From Agaricus subrufescens (Eukaryota; Basidiomycota; Agaricomycetes; Agaricales; Agaricaceae): a DNA stretch of 64,000 nucleotides. A program made the translations under genes and the position numbers. Where the stretch lies: NCBI GenBank assembly GCA_029945375.1, contig CM057057.1, forward strand, positions 4,092,001 through 4,156,000. Reading direction: 5' to 3'. Shown here in pieces: positions 10,889-21,834 of the stretch (position 1 is the first letter of the stretch; each line of letters starts with the position of its first letter). Under the pieces are notes generated by a model that saw only the letters and a list, made by a program, of their open reading frames with translations, was not told the DNA's origin and did not search any database.

Positions 10889-12758
10889 TTAACAGTCCCA
10901 TCCATATACATAGTCGTTCTCATCCTCCGTAGTATTATTTCTAGCATTCGAAATATGTTGTCCACAGATACTGCTGTCGAAAACATCTTGAAGGAGTAAA
11001 TCCACAACATTGCGAGAAGATACAGTTTCCGTTTCCATTGTTGAAATGAACCTAAAAAGCCTTGTCAAGACAAAGCGGATATTGAGAGTAGATTGACATA
11101 CGGCTCGAAAGAGTTGACATAATATAAACCTTGTCCGAGTTTGACGGGAGGATACGATTCCGTCGGGGGTAATTTAGGATAAGCATCCCACTGATAATCT
11201 TTTAGTCACAATCTGATCGGAGGCTGAAATGTGAGATCTGACTCGCACCTCTTTCCTGAAAACCCATTGGACTTGACCATTAAAGATGTGATCAAGTAAT
11301 TCGTCACTGATACGACTTCTGGAGAATATCTTGACTGCCCATTCGCCAGGGCGTACGAGCCCGTGATATGAAAGGGAGTTGAAGATGGGTTCTGGACCGC
11401 CATTACGAACACCCTCGTAAGTTGTAAGCATCATACGCGCAGGCTTAGAGGAGGAGGGTAGATTGAAATAAGCAGGGTTAGGATACTCTGAAGTAGTCGT
11501 CAACCAAGTGACATGGAGATGAACATAAGGTTGCTTGGGAATCTGTCTAGAGATTGACTTGGGCACAGTAATGTCAGTCAAGTGGAAAGGGGCTGCCAAA
11601 ATAACGGCATTGTAGTCATTGGTACCCTGGGTGGTAGCGACGGTCCAGTTTTTAGTATCTGCGTTAAGAAGGATACTGTTCACGTTGGTGTTTAAATGGA
11701 CAGATGCACCAGAGCGTTGGAGAAATTGCTCAAAGATTTGATAATTTCCTCCTGAAATTCCAGAAGCACCAGTCGCGGCAACCGAACACATGCCTTCCAG
11801 TGCGTGTATGTAGTCAACATTCTGGGCTCTTCATTAGGTGAATCTTTAGCAGCAAAAAAGCCCTACAGACCTGACCGTAGTTGGTTCTAGTACCAGCTTC
11901 GACGAGCTCAGAAATATAAAGGGAAGAAACACCCTTGTGAAGAAGATAGTCCATGATGGTACTCCCGGTCAGTTCTGTCCAATTATAGGTTGCAGATAGA
12001 TGAGCAATATCACTCCATTTAGGAGTGTCCTTGGAATAAAGACCGACGTATGTTTTGAGCATTTCAGAAACACTGGCCACCCGTCATTACTATAAGCTTC
12101 TGGAAAATGAATAGAGGAAGACATACAGGTCTTGAACGCGTTTGGGAGATGATATCCCATAGCGCCATAGTACTTTGAGGGTACCCCACCAGCCTCCTTC
12201 ATACTGCAACAAAATGAGGTGCGCCTAAATCTCGGGTAAAATAACTTACCGTAAACTTGACACTCTGACCATCCCATACTCCTAATGCATAGTCCTCTTC
12301 TGCGAAATCCCGGCGGGTCAGGTTGAACTCATCCGAAGCACGCCAGAGATTCTTATTTGCTTCAACAAATATAGACGCCCCAAGTTCTAGTTCTCGAAGA
12401 GTTTTATCATTGTAAGGATAAACGACAGTGGAACCTGGGAAGACAGTTTGTCGGAACAGAGTAAGCCATTCATTGTTAATGACCTACGTCCACCAATGTA
12501 GTCGTTTCGGTCGTACACATCAATTTCGACATCGAGGCCAAACCGAGATTTAGCTTTGGAGATCCAAAATGCCGCTGAGCTTCCTCCGGCACCGGCGCCA
12601 ATGATCGCTATCCGAGGAACGGGCGGAGGAGAATCCTTGATTTCGGGCGTCGGCGTAGGCAAAGGCGGAGTATGCTTCTTGAAGAAGCTGGGAATAAGAA
12701 AGGGTACCTCGAAGGCATATGCGCTTGTGACAAGCAATAACAACACCGCAGACCTCAT
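10889..12758 (-). CDS. Prenylcysteine lyase/oxidase (farnesylcysteine lyase)
   Basis: A FAD-dependent thioether oxidase that releases cysteine and a prenyl aldehyde during degradation of prenylated proteins. The protein starts with a signal peptide (MRSAVLLLLVTSAYAFEVPF). A proline-rich linker and the FAD-binding motif IAIIGAGAGGSSAAFWI follow, then YIGGR|STVVYPYNDKT, FTYEGGWWGTLKVLWRYGIS, GMCSVAATGASGISGGNYQI, and near the end WDAYPKLPPTESYPPVKLGQ, GLYYVNSFEPFISTMETETV and SSRNVVDLLL. About eight exons are needed. The last intron (about 11070-11120) has a stop shortly into it, so a naive reading ends too early. The family C-terminus 'STMETETxxSRNVV' only appears after splicing, and the true stop is at 10889-10891. 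It is lumenal (ER/vacuole) by its signal peptide. Confidence 0.9.
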
Positions 12759-13077
12759 AGTGAATGCGAACCAAGTGCCGGCGCACAGCCACAATGAACA
12801 TATACACTCACAGTACACAAGTGACAAACAACGCACACGTCACGAAGGGCCGAAGATAAATGACTCAGGGGTTTGAGTACTCGAGCCGACATCCAACTTT
12901 CGCTCCAAGTTGAAGGAAGCAGGTTATTCTGCATAGTTTCTAGAATATCAAAGTGTCACAGCTCGCTGCTGAATCGGGGGGTTGAGTGTGATTCCATGAG
13001 AAATGTTTTTGTTATATCTGTAGATGCGGGCAACCTGGCACTTCCACTTATACCCGGCATCTCATTCCACTCCGACC

Positions 13078-14840
13078 ATGGCGTACAAACACCCCAGCGA
13101 CGCCCTCACGATATTGACCATCCCAGTTGAACTCACTCACCGTATTCTAGCCTTTTGCCGCCCAAGAGATGTTATCGTTTTCTCTAGGACATGCCGGGCA
13201 GCATACGAACTCGCCCGAGTCGATTATCTCTGGCAGCGGCTCTGGCCGGCCTATCCGTTTGATGATCCAGGAGTCGTCTTACGCCGACGTCAATTAGTCG
13301 GGTTACCCACAGCTACATTCGAGGCGTGGAGAGTGGAATTGACCCGTAGAATGAAGGCCGAGTTCATGGCGGCTATGAAGTGGAAAGACCTATCCCGTGC
13401 ATCAGTCGGAGACAAGATTGACGCACTTGACACTCTCATTTCTGTGGTATCGCAGGCTCTTCCTGCACTTGACGATACTTCTCTCTCCGCGGACATGCAA
13501 TGGCTGGACGCTCTACTTTGCAGGTCGGAGCTAGTCATAGCTAAAGCGGCCACAGACAGTCCTCCCGAGGTATTCAGGCGGCAGGCTCACCTCAGGTCCT
13601 GTATGCCCCCAGCGAGGATCTTTAGGAGTGGGCGTCAGATCTCCGCCAGGCGCAACGAGAGTCGTGCCTTTGTGTATGACCTGCGAAAGTACAGCTCCCA
13701 GACTGACTTCGGGCCTTTTGACACCAACGCAAACGTGAATTGGATTCATGTAGAGCATCTGATCAACGTCATTTTAGCCAATATACGGGATTTACCATCC
13801 CATTTGACTCCGCCTTTGGAACTAGAGTCGCTTCGTGCCTATAGTGCCCCAGGGCGATATTCTCCGCAAGATTGGGCAGGTGTAGAAGGTTGAGTTTATT
13901 GGTCATCTTTTGTTGACCATGAGATTGTTAACCATACCCTAGGCACCTGGAGGAGATGTATTTGTTTTATGGACTATCAGTAAGGATGCGTCATGTAACT
14001 TTTGTTACCTCGAGGTGATTGACTCGTGCTTTACGACCTCAGCGACCTTCGCGGTACGGCATTTGATTTTCCATTCAATATAACACTAATTACTTGATCT
14101 GGATTAGCCTTCAACATTCCGGATACCACGGAAGGTATCATTGACTCGCATTAATCTTACACCAGACAATATTCTGACGATGCAGACGGTCCCCTGCGCC
14201 CCACTTTCTTTGAGGATCCTCTATTCCGCGAGGCCACCAGATTGATCGACGTCAAGTTACGGATAGTACCCCGGGAGAGTATACGCTTCTTCCCGTCATC
14301 AGATGACCTTCTCTCGGCCAATTCGATACGTCCACTCATTTTCTTTTCCGGTATATCAAGAGGTGTCACCGGAAATGAGGCTTCGGTAGAAGGATTTGTC
14401 CGGATGGCCAACGATGGAACGATTAGATGGAAGTTGGTAAGTCATACGATGACTTTCAGGGCCAAAACCTAAATGCGTAACGGCTACAAGATCTCCATTT
14501 ACGACTATAGTCCTCGGTGGAGGTGTGTCACCTAGGTATCAAAAGAAGACAGCGAAATTTATATCATCCGTTCAGCTTCCATGGTGTTCAGATTGGTGAT
14601 CCTGGTAGTGCGAAAGGGATCATTGGAGTGTGGACCACGACAACACATGAGATAGGTATGATGAAATTGATACCCTTCCCAATTAATGATAAACTCTGAA
14701 TTGGGCAACAGACGATCCAGCCGGTCAGTATCGCTCAGCCCACACGTTTGCAACTCATCTCACGCTCAACAATCCAAGGTCCAAGTTGGCTTTGGAAAGT
14801 GCCGGATGACTACTCAGAAGATTTGATAGATTTTGTATGA
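13078..14840 (+). CDS. F-box domain protein
   Basis: A substrate-recognition candidate for SCF ubiquitin ligases. The F-box lies at residues about 15-60: TIPVELTHRILAFCRPRDVI, then VFSRTCRAAYELARVDYLWQ. The C-terminal part matches a family widespread in mushrooms: TWRRCICFMDY, FNIPDTTEDGPLRPTFFEDP, LFREATRLIDVKLRIV, LIFFSGISRGVTGNEASVEG, FHGVQIGDPGSAKGIIGVWT and finally GPSWLWKVPDD. It needs about eight exons with introns near 13892, 13977, 14055, 14134, 14437, 14521, 14656 and 14724. The intron near 14521 is the least certain. ATG 13078 has the better start context (ACCATGG). An in-frame ATG at 13024 would add 18 residues. Confidence 0.82.
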
Positions 14841-14877
14841 ACGGCAGAAAGTTTGACACATGTACACTCAAGCCAAG

Positions 14878-16008
14878 TTTTTCTTGAAAAATTCGGCCAG
14901 TCTTTTATAGACGTCTCCAAACCTGTTTCAGTGATAATTGAATACTCTGAATATCATTTTGATGAGAAAAAAAACCATACTCATTTTGATTCTCTTTGTT
15001 CTTAAGATCCGCTCTTGCAGCAGCCCAACCATGGAACCTTTGGCAGTGCACACGTTAACTTTCATTGAAACCCTTACTTCTGAAAAGCCTCACATGTTCG
15101 AATAATTCTTGTGATCATTTTTGTCAGCAAAGGCATTCTTCGACAGTTCGTCCACAATTTTATTAAACTGAAGGACAGTGTGAGTTCCAAAACATGAATG
15201 TTTTATTGCAGAAGACAAACCTCATCGAGAGGCTCGTCTTTCGAGATATAAATGGCAAGAGGGGCTTTCAACTTGCGGGAATCGTCCAGAGAAAGCATTC
15301 TATCGTAGCTTGCATCAAGTAGACATAATCAGGCCATGAAATGCTCACGCAGGGTGCACGATAGCAGCAGCATTGAAGGGGGTATTCTCTCCAGATGCTA
15401 CGACGGTGACCTTTCCGCCTTATAATTTACAACAGGTTTACCTTCATTCATATCACAGATTATATGCACTCACCCCAACACATGCCGTAGACTCCGAGCT
15501 TTTGGATACCTTCGGACTTCAAAGTCTGTCCGAATGACACAAGCTTCTTGATGTTTTCGGGAGGGCTCGCAGCCGAACCAAAAAACTTTTGAAGCTCATC
15601 TTTGTCCTCCTGGGACTTGGGTGGGAACCGATCAATCGGGTATGCATTATGTGGCTCAAAGAAATCCGGCATATACACTGTTGTCTGCAAGGCAGAAGCG
15701 AGCATGTCTGCCCCTTGCTGAGTCTGTGGGAGAAACCTGTTCCGCCGGTAACAGTGAATATGCTATGCCAGGAAGGGCACATCATTGACTAACCCAAAGA
15801 TGTCATACACGCAGATTAGTGCGCTCGCGCTCTTGTTACCGGTGACATAAACGCGCTTAAAGGAGCCAACTGATTTCATACTGCCCTTGGGCTGGTAATC
15901 AGAGTGAACGGGAGGGATGCTGCAGCATGCTTGATTAGTGTTGTGAATGGTGGACATGGTGGCTCTTGCTCGGGGAATAGGTGCACGTTGGAGGATCGTT
16001 CTGAGCAT
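14878..16008 (-). CDS. Dienelactone hydrolase-family protein
   Basis: An alpha/beta hydrolase with a cysteine nucleophile (YGMCWG, at the nucleophile elbow), of the carboxymethylenebutenolidase type. The protein begins MLRTILQRAPIPRARATMST, a basic stretch that could be a mitochondrial presequence. An alternative start is the internal Met in ATMSTIHN. Then CCSIPPVHSDYQPKGS (a motif common in fungal members), VTGNKSASALICVYDIFG, VYMPDFFEPHNAYPIDRFPP, GMCWGGKVTVVASGE, and near the end MFHGWAAARADLKN with the catalytic His. Introns near 14912-14970, 15035-15088, 15180-15222, 15305-15350 and 15415-15475 join in frame, with a further one before FFPQ. The stop is at 14878-14880. It converges with the F-box gene (37 bp apart). 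Confidence 0.87.
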
Positions 16009-16467
16009 GTCTCATATGTAATATCCAAGTCCAGCACGGTTACCGATCGTGATGTCATATATGAAGCGCGCGAATTATATCACGTGATGCTAAACTTTTG
16101 ACATTGCGTGTGCCGCGCAGGGTGTCTCTTTGCCTTCCTGTATCGCGGCTTTGCTCTCAAGAGTAGGGCAACTCCTCACCTCCCTCATGGTCGATGGGTA
16201 TGTTGTTTCAGGATAGAGAAACCACGACCTCAATTAAGCCGGAGCCTTTCTTTGCTGTTGCATCTGCCTCAAATCGCAGAGTGGGAAAGGCTTGACTATG
16301 TAGTTCGTACAGGCAAGCAGCTCTTTTCGTTTCCTGCATAGTTATCCATTAGTTCGGGAATTATGAATCAGGTTGTTTACCAATATACTTTATATCTATC
16401 GGTACATACACTCTGTTGCACACAAAAAAGAAAAAATCGTAGTTGGATACACGGGAGCAGTAAAATC
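16009..16467. other. Gene-free stretch of about 460 bp
   Basis: Lies between the start of the dienelactone hydrolase gene and the 3' end of the membrane-protein gene, both on the minus strand. It must hold the promoter of the former and the 3' UTR of the latter. Short open frames at 16108-16341 show no conserved features. I see no clear TATA box or repeat. Confidence 0.4.
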
Positions 16468-17409
16468 TTAGTGATGCCTTCTGGAGAGGATAACACTCGA
16501 ATATAGATATATGAGGACCACAACGTACTCCATAACCGGAGATAGAACGAGGTATAATGCCAAATGGCCAGTGACCGGGTTGCTTCTGGCCAATACAGGA
16601 TTGCTAGATGGATGAGCTCCCAATAGGTCTGATGAAGACCATGAAGCAAGGATAGCATATGCTACACGCGCGCCCAGTGGGATAAGTGCAAATGAGATTC
16701 CCCACAAGAGCTAAGCCTTATCAATAAAAAAAATATGAGCGGAGAACGATCTGACTGACCTTACGACGGTAGCTCTTCAAATGCCATCGATATGTCCAAG
16801 CACCTAAGTGTACCAAAACCAAGAAGACGTACATCCCCCCATATATACCGGATCCCACGCGACGCAGGATAAAGCCGGAGTCCCCTTTGCTGGGAGCAAC
16901 ATGTGTTCCAAGTATCCCACCTATAACTGTTACGACAAGGGCTCCGAGTCCCAAGATTCCCAAGGCTCTGAGATTGTAACTGACACGAGGATTTTCGCTG
17001 AAAGTTCGGTGGCCACTGACGTCACGTAGTTGAATCAATGTGGGGAATTGATTTTAAAATACAAATCTGCTTACACCATTCCTAAGAACCCAAGCGTGGA
17101 CATCATCAAGAACGAGAGGGCAGCAGCTTGAATAATATACGCTGCAACGAAAAGGTCGACATGTGTCCGCAGCACCTCTGCAGCTATCAGTAGAGCACCA
17201 TTGGCCATTCTCGCTGTATAATCACATCAGATAAAGTCCTGAACATGCATGGGGGAGACCATACCCAGGGAAAATATGAAAAGGAAGAACCACCCTGCAT
17301 CACGTCGGAAGGCATATCGGAAAAGTAGAACTAGTGTTAGTATTGCAACTGGAACATAAAAACCTATCATTGCCACAGCAATGATCCCACGATTCTCCAG
17401 TTTTGCCAT
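16468..17409 (-). CDS. Multi-pass membrane protein, DUF7702-like
   Basis: A fungal integral membrane protein of about 240-250 residues with roughly seven hydrophobic segments, assembled from four exons. Segments visible are IIAVAMIGFYVPVAILTLVL, GWFFLFIFSLARMANGALLI, VAAYIIQAAALSFLMMSTLG, ALGILGLGALVVTVIGGIL, YGGMYVFLVLVHLGAWTY, LLWGISFALIPLGARVAYAI and LALYLVLSPVMEYVVVLIYL. The pattern fits a fungus-specific family often listed as DUF7702, with distant likeness to RTA1-like proteins. No function is known to me. The intron at about 17024-17080 (near MVGHRTF) is less sure than the other two. It ends ...SSVILSRRHH. Confidence 0.72.
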
Positions 17410-17602
17410 ATCGCTTCGTCAGCTGTCGTGGGTTATCGTTCAATTCGTAAAAGTAGTGAGTGAGCCCGTCGGGTATGGTGCTGAACTACTACACCAAATT
17501 AAGTAGGCATGTTCAGATTGAGATCGAATTGTCTGATCGCGATCATTCCACGTGGCACGTGTTCTGCATTCGATAAGATATTTTTTCCTGCGCTTCGGTA
17601 TC

Positions 17603-19408
17603 ATGCGCCTCCCTCGACGAGTACCCTGGGCTTCCTCTGCAGAACTTGACCAAGTGTGCGCCTGGATCTTTACGGACCAACATGACCTGGAAGCGAAGGA
17701 TCTGGCCATCAATCGCGTGCGTGCATTTGTTCTGAGGGACACTACGAGATTTTCAAGCCCCACGAAAACAGCTGTCCGCGTGGAAAGCCATGACGTCGCT
17801 CCCGCACGCTCTGGAATGCACTTTAGCTTTGTTGGTAGTCATTCAACAAGACAGAAGGCAAGAAAACGCCACCTCAGGATCCTCCCTGAACTATCTGTCT
17901 TTGAGACACAGCTACGCATCCGCAATAATTCGTTTGGTCAACGGGCTTGTTGATCCGCTACAACTCGGAGCTTATGCGCGTTCAATCGCGTCGATAGCTT
18001 CTCAACTGGGTCTTCCTTCCTGGCTTGTCGAGTTACGACATGCTGCGACCCATGAAGATCTTCCGAGTTTGGAGATACTTCGCGAAGCAGCCCGGCAGGT
18101 CAGTATTTTCTCATCTCTCGTAGGCGTTCTTCCAATCCAGAAACTTAGTCGATGGCATGGCTTCTTCAAAATTACTTCCTTCCAACAATAAATCCTGCCT
18201 CGGCTTCTCAAAAAAGAGTGCCGTCTCTGCGCCCGCTTTCTCCCATCTTAAAGCGGTATAAGTCAATGATGAAGATCGTCACTCGCGACGCTTCACTTCG
18301 GACGCGTTATAGACAAGCAATCGGAGCCGTCACAAGAGACATCGAAAGATGGGTGGCTGAAGCTAAAGTGGCTGCGGAGATCAGTAACGGAGAGGTCGGT
18401 TGGGCCACAGACAGCGACACAAACAGGGCGCCACACACAGTCGATGAAGACGATCACATGAGTTTCAAGGAAAAGTGGGCCTTAGAACGTCTGTGTGATG
18501 TCCTTTTAGAGAAAGGTGGTCTTGTGCCTCTGTCAAAGAAGTACGTTGTGTGACCATTCACCTTGCCGTGATACTAATTCAGTCAAAAGGAAACGAACGT
18601 TCCCGCAAGACAAATTTTGGCCTCCGACCAATTCGGTTGCGTTATGGAGTCCATTAATCAAGCATATTCAGATGTTACATATTGATTTTGCACATACAAT
18701 TTGTGCGCGCATTGTTGCCACATTGCTTCCGGATCATGTAGCAGTACCGCCTGCGTCTAGTGATCTTGGCGATGAAGCCCTCACCTCTACTGAAATCGAA
18801 CGTAATCCATCATACCAAGCGTGCCTTGCTCGTTGGGTAGTCTGGTTGGTTGACAATGGGCCAGCCATTGGCATTGACGATGAAATGGGCGTCCATCTCA
18901 GGAGGGATGTCACCGAAACCTTGATGCAAGCTCTGGGGCATCGTTTCACGGAGCCTCGTTCTGGTGAAACAGTGGCGTATGTACAATCATCTTCGACCTG
19001 TGTCTTCTGCTCAAGTTTGACCTTTACAGCGTGGAGGCTCTTCGAGCTATCAGCCCTCAAGAGTTATGGTATACAGTTGCCGTAAATTTCATGACAGGGT
19101 GTCAGGCACTAGCACCAAAGGTAATGTCACATATCCCATTGATAGTTCAGTTAATTTATGACCACTGCCTTCAGGTCTGGATGGATCAGGATATGACCAT
19201 CATGAAGGATCGATTAGCACAAACTCAGTCGATAACGGTGAAGCAGGTAAAACCTGTACCACAATCAGAATCGGAAATGACTTGTGATGACGCCATTGAG
19301 GCGGTGAGGACGGATGTTCTACCAACTGGCTGGCGGAAGTTGGACTCGACTAGCTGGAAGCCTTGTCCTATAGGAATTTTTCACAAGCCTACTACGGCAC
19401 CAGCGTAA
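17603..19408 (+). CDS. LAS1: LAS1-like rRNA-processing endonuclease (HEPN)
   Basis: Las1 cleaves the C2 site of ITS2 in pre-60S particles together with Grc3. The start MRLPRRVPWASSAELDQVCA fits the family opening (basic, then W). The signature is VELRHAATHEDLPSLEILRE, whose R-H-x-x-x-H is the HEPN nuclease motif and whose 'RHxATHExLPS' is diagnostic for LAS1. Upstream are LSLRHSYASAIIRLVNGLVD and SIASQLGLPSWL. The long C-terminal part (ERWVAEAKVAAE, EKWALERLCDVLLEKGGLVP, FPQDKFWPPTN, PSYQACLARWVVWLVDN) varies between species and carries the Grc3-binding tail, ending with a Trp-rich stretch (LPTGWRKLDSTSWKPCPIGI). Introns near 17719-17774, 18100-18150, 18541-18588, 18979-19030 and 19121-19174 join in frame. 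Confidence 0.9.
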
Positions 19409-19618
19409 TGTACCTGTCCCTTCGTAGGGTAACAACGATTCACCTTCAGTACTGTCTGAATTAAAAAGCATGCTTTACTAAATGTTTAGGCACTGTCCCC
19501 TTAATTAGAATCAAACCCTTCATCAAACCGAAAAAAAGAAAAAGAAGATAGAAAACATGCATAGAGATACAGACAAATTAGATCCAGAAAAGTCTGAATA
19601 AATGTGTCCTCAAATTCG

Positions 19619-21598
19619 TTAACGATTGGGTCTTAACGCCGACGGTTTAGAAACCCGACCCGGTCTTCTGGGTCGCGACACGAAACTAGAGTCTGTTTGT
19701 CTACTCGTCTCCCCTGCTGAGCTCGAATTTCCTTCGTCAGGGGAACCGTGCCCTTGTGAATGCAAACCCAGCAAAGGTTCGGTTACATCCCCCGGGTACC
19801 CCGGCGGCAGCTCAACTACTTGCGTACCGTCTTGTGTGTATACGGTTACAGGAGCCTGCCCGCCGTCGTGGTGGACGACATAAACGTGGCTTTGAATCCT
19901 ACTAGAACTGGTAGGCGGAGCCGTGCTCTCCGTAGCCAATAGCGCAGTACTTGCAGAGGTACTACCTGGGTCAGCTTGCTCGAAAGGAGCTGCTGATTGT
20001 GTGGGCATGACGAATGGCTCAACATGGTACTGCGTACTGCTTTGCAGATTGAACGCGCGACTGTTAGGGGTGACGGCAGTGTGCGCTAACGAGTTGGTTG
20101 TGTAACCTACAAAGTCCTGAGAAACGTGGAGTGACACTCGACGCCAAGATGCGTACCTTGGGGCGAGTTCGGACAGGAGCCTTCCAGGGCTATTTGGGAG
20201 TCCATCGTATTTCTTTTCTTGGTACAACGGTGAAAGAGGATTAAGCCTAGTAGACCGACGATAAGGCCGACACCTAGGCCACCAAAGCCTGCACCAAGGG
20301 CAATACCCACCACATTCGTGGAATGGGGACTGAAGTGATAACTTATGAGATTCACGTCGATCGGGCGGGTAGGACATACCTGACAGATGCGCCACTAAGA
20401 CAAGCACTTGATCTGCCCGCGGCACTGTGCAGTCGCCCGTTGGACCAAAGTTTACCTTCCGAGTCAACAACGCTGATAAAGAAAGATGAGGCCCATGACA
20501 GATTCACTGTCCAGTTGAGGGGTTTAGTCCCATCACCTGTAATATTGTATGGAGGGTGTAGTGTTGGAGCAATCTAAAAAGGTATGGTCACGGAACGTTG
20601 AGCCGGGTGACTAGGTGTGCATACCGTCATTGTGTAAGGTGGCTTGCCGTTTTGTGGCATGATCGATATGTCGGTGCACTGAACACGAGTCCATTTAATT
20701 AAATGCACAGTCTCCCGTGTAGGAGATACCTGCCTGTTCAACCCAACCAAACTGTGACATAGGCCCATTCCACACTGAAGCCGCTACGTTCAAAGAACTC
20801 GGAAAGGTGACATTGGCGCACGATGGTGAGGAACTCTTGCTGGGTATCACAGTGTACACCTCTTGACAACCACCCGTGTTACCGTTTTTATCAAACTTGA
20901 AATAAATGAGAAAGTACCATGATGTTGTGGCGGCAGACTCCTCACCATGCAAATTTGGTACTGATAAGAGTGGATTAGCTTATATATCCATTAAGGAACA
21001 GTTGATACTCACTAAGGTCCCAGGCGAGAAAGGCACCGCCCAATCCTAGTGGTGGTATCAGGTCATGTGTGGATAGAAGCAAGAGCGGACGCACGTATGA
21101 CAATTCATCTCCAGCGGAAATTATAAACGGAACAATGAAGGCTCTGTCCAGGTGTGTAGGTAAAGCGGGAAGAAAAGAGAAGGCTAACACGTACGAGGTG
21201 TATACCTGGAGATAGTAAGGGGCAGTTGGATTTGGACTGCAAAAAGTGAGTTACAGCGAGCAACATACAAAAGCCAGTGAGTAAGCCATACCCCGTCGCC
21301 GTGCTCCGACCCCAAGTGATATGGATAACTTCACATTGTGCTGCCTGATTGTTAGTTCTAAAGTTTTTTATTTTAATATCGGCATAGCTATACCGGTGAC
21401 TGGGATGGGATAAGGTTGACCCGGTGGATTCCAATCGAAGAAGAAGGACTAGATCGGTTATCATGAAAATCAGCACCGAGGGCAAGATGAGAGAGACGAT
21501 ACCTGTTCGAGGTAAGGGACGAGCTCGGCAGTCACGAGCCCAGCCGTGCACCAGAAGAGACATGCGGTAACAGAGAAAGTGCGCCGAAGAAACCCCAT
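19619..21598 (-). CDS. Single-pass cell-surface protein of an Agaricomycete family
   Basis: A type I membrane protein. The signal peptide is MGFLRRTFSVTACLFWCTAG (cleavage near VTAELV). The ectodomain has conserved Cys/Trp blocks: ITWGRSTATGPNPTAPYYLQ, VYTSAFIVPFIISAGDELSY, DWAVPFSPGTLYQICMFDKN, GNTGGCQEVYTV, NGPMSQFGWVEQCTDISI, LHPPYNITGDGTKPLNWTVN and LSWASSFFISVVDSEGKLWS. A glycine-rich transmembrane helix (VVGIALGAGFGGLGVGLIVG) is followed by basic HRCTKKRN and a long Ser/Thr/Pro-rich cytoplasmic tail ending SRPRRPGRVSKPSALRPNR. It takes about ten short exons. The intron before CTDISI (20679-20733) appears to use a GC donor. The family recurs in mushroom genomes; its job is unknown to me, perhaps sensing or adhesion at the wall. 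Confidence 0.78.
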
Positions 21599-21834
21599 GT
21601 GGGAGAGGTAGACGAGGGAAGAGCACGCGGAGCAGATGGAGCGACTATACGAAGAGGAAGGAGGACGACATGGAAGTGAGGAAAGGGACGAGATAGACGC
21701 GCCGGGCTGGTCACGGGCGGCATTGCCACTGGCTGGTACGTCTCGGCTAAAAATAGACCGCAGCGGGGGACAAAGAGTAAGCACCGTCCAAATTAGACCT
21801 CGTACTCCTCTCCACAGCTCTCCCTCTCCCCCCC

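Noticed and set aside
10808..10999. Plus-strand frame after the ammonium transporter
   Set aside because: It is antisense to the last exon of the prenylcysteine lyase gene and lacks an ATG.
17552..17602. Longer N-terminus for LAS1 (reading from 17552)
   Set aside because: That frame opens with GTG, not ATG; the first ATG at 17603 gives the family-typical start.
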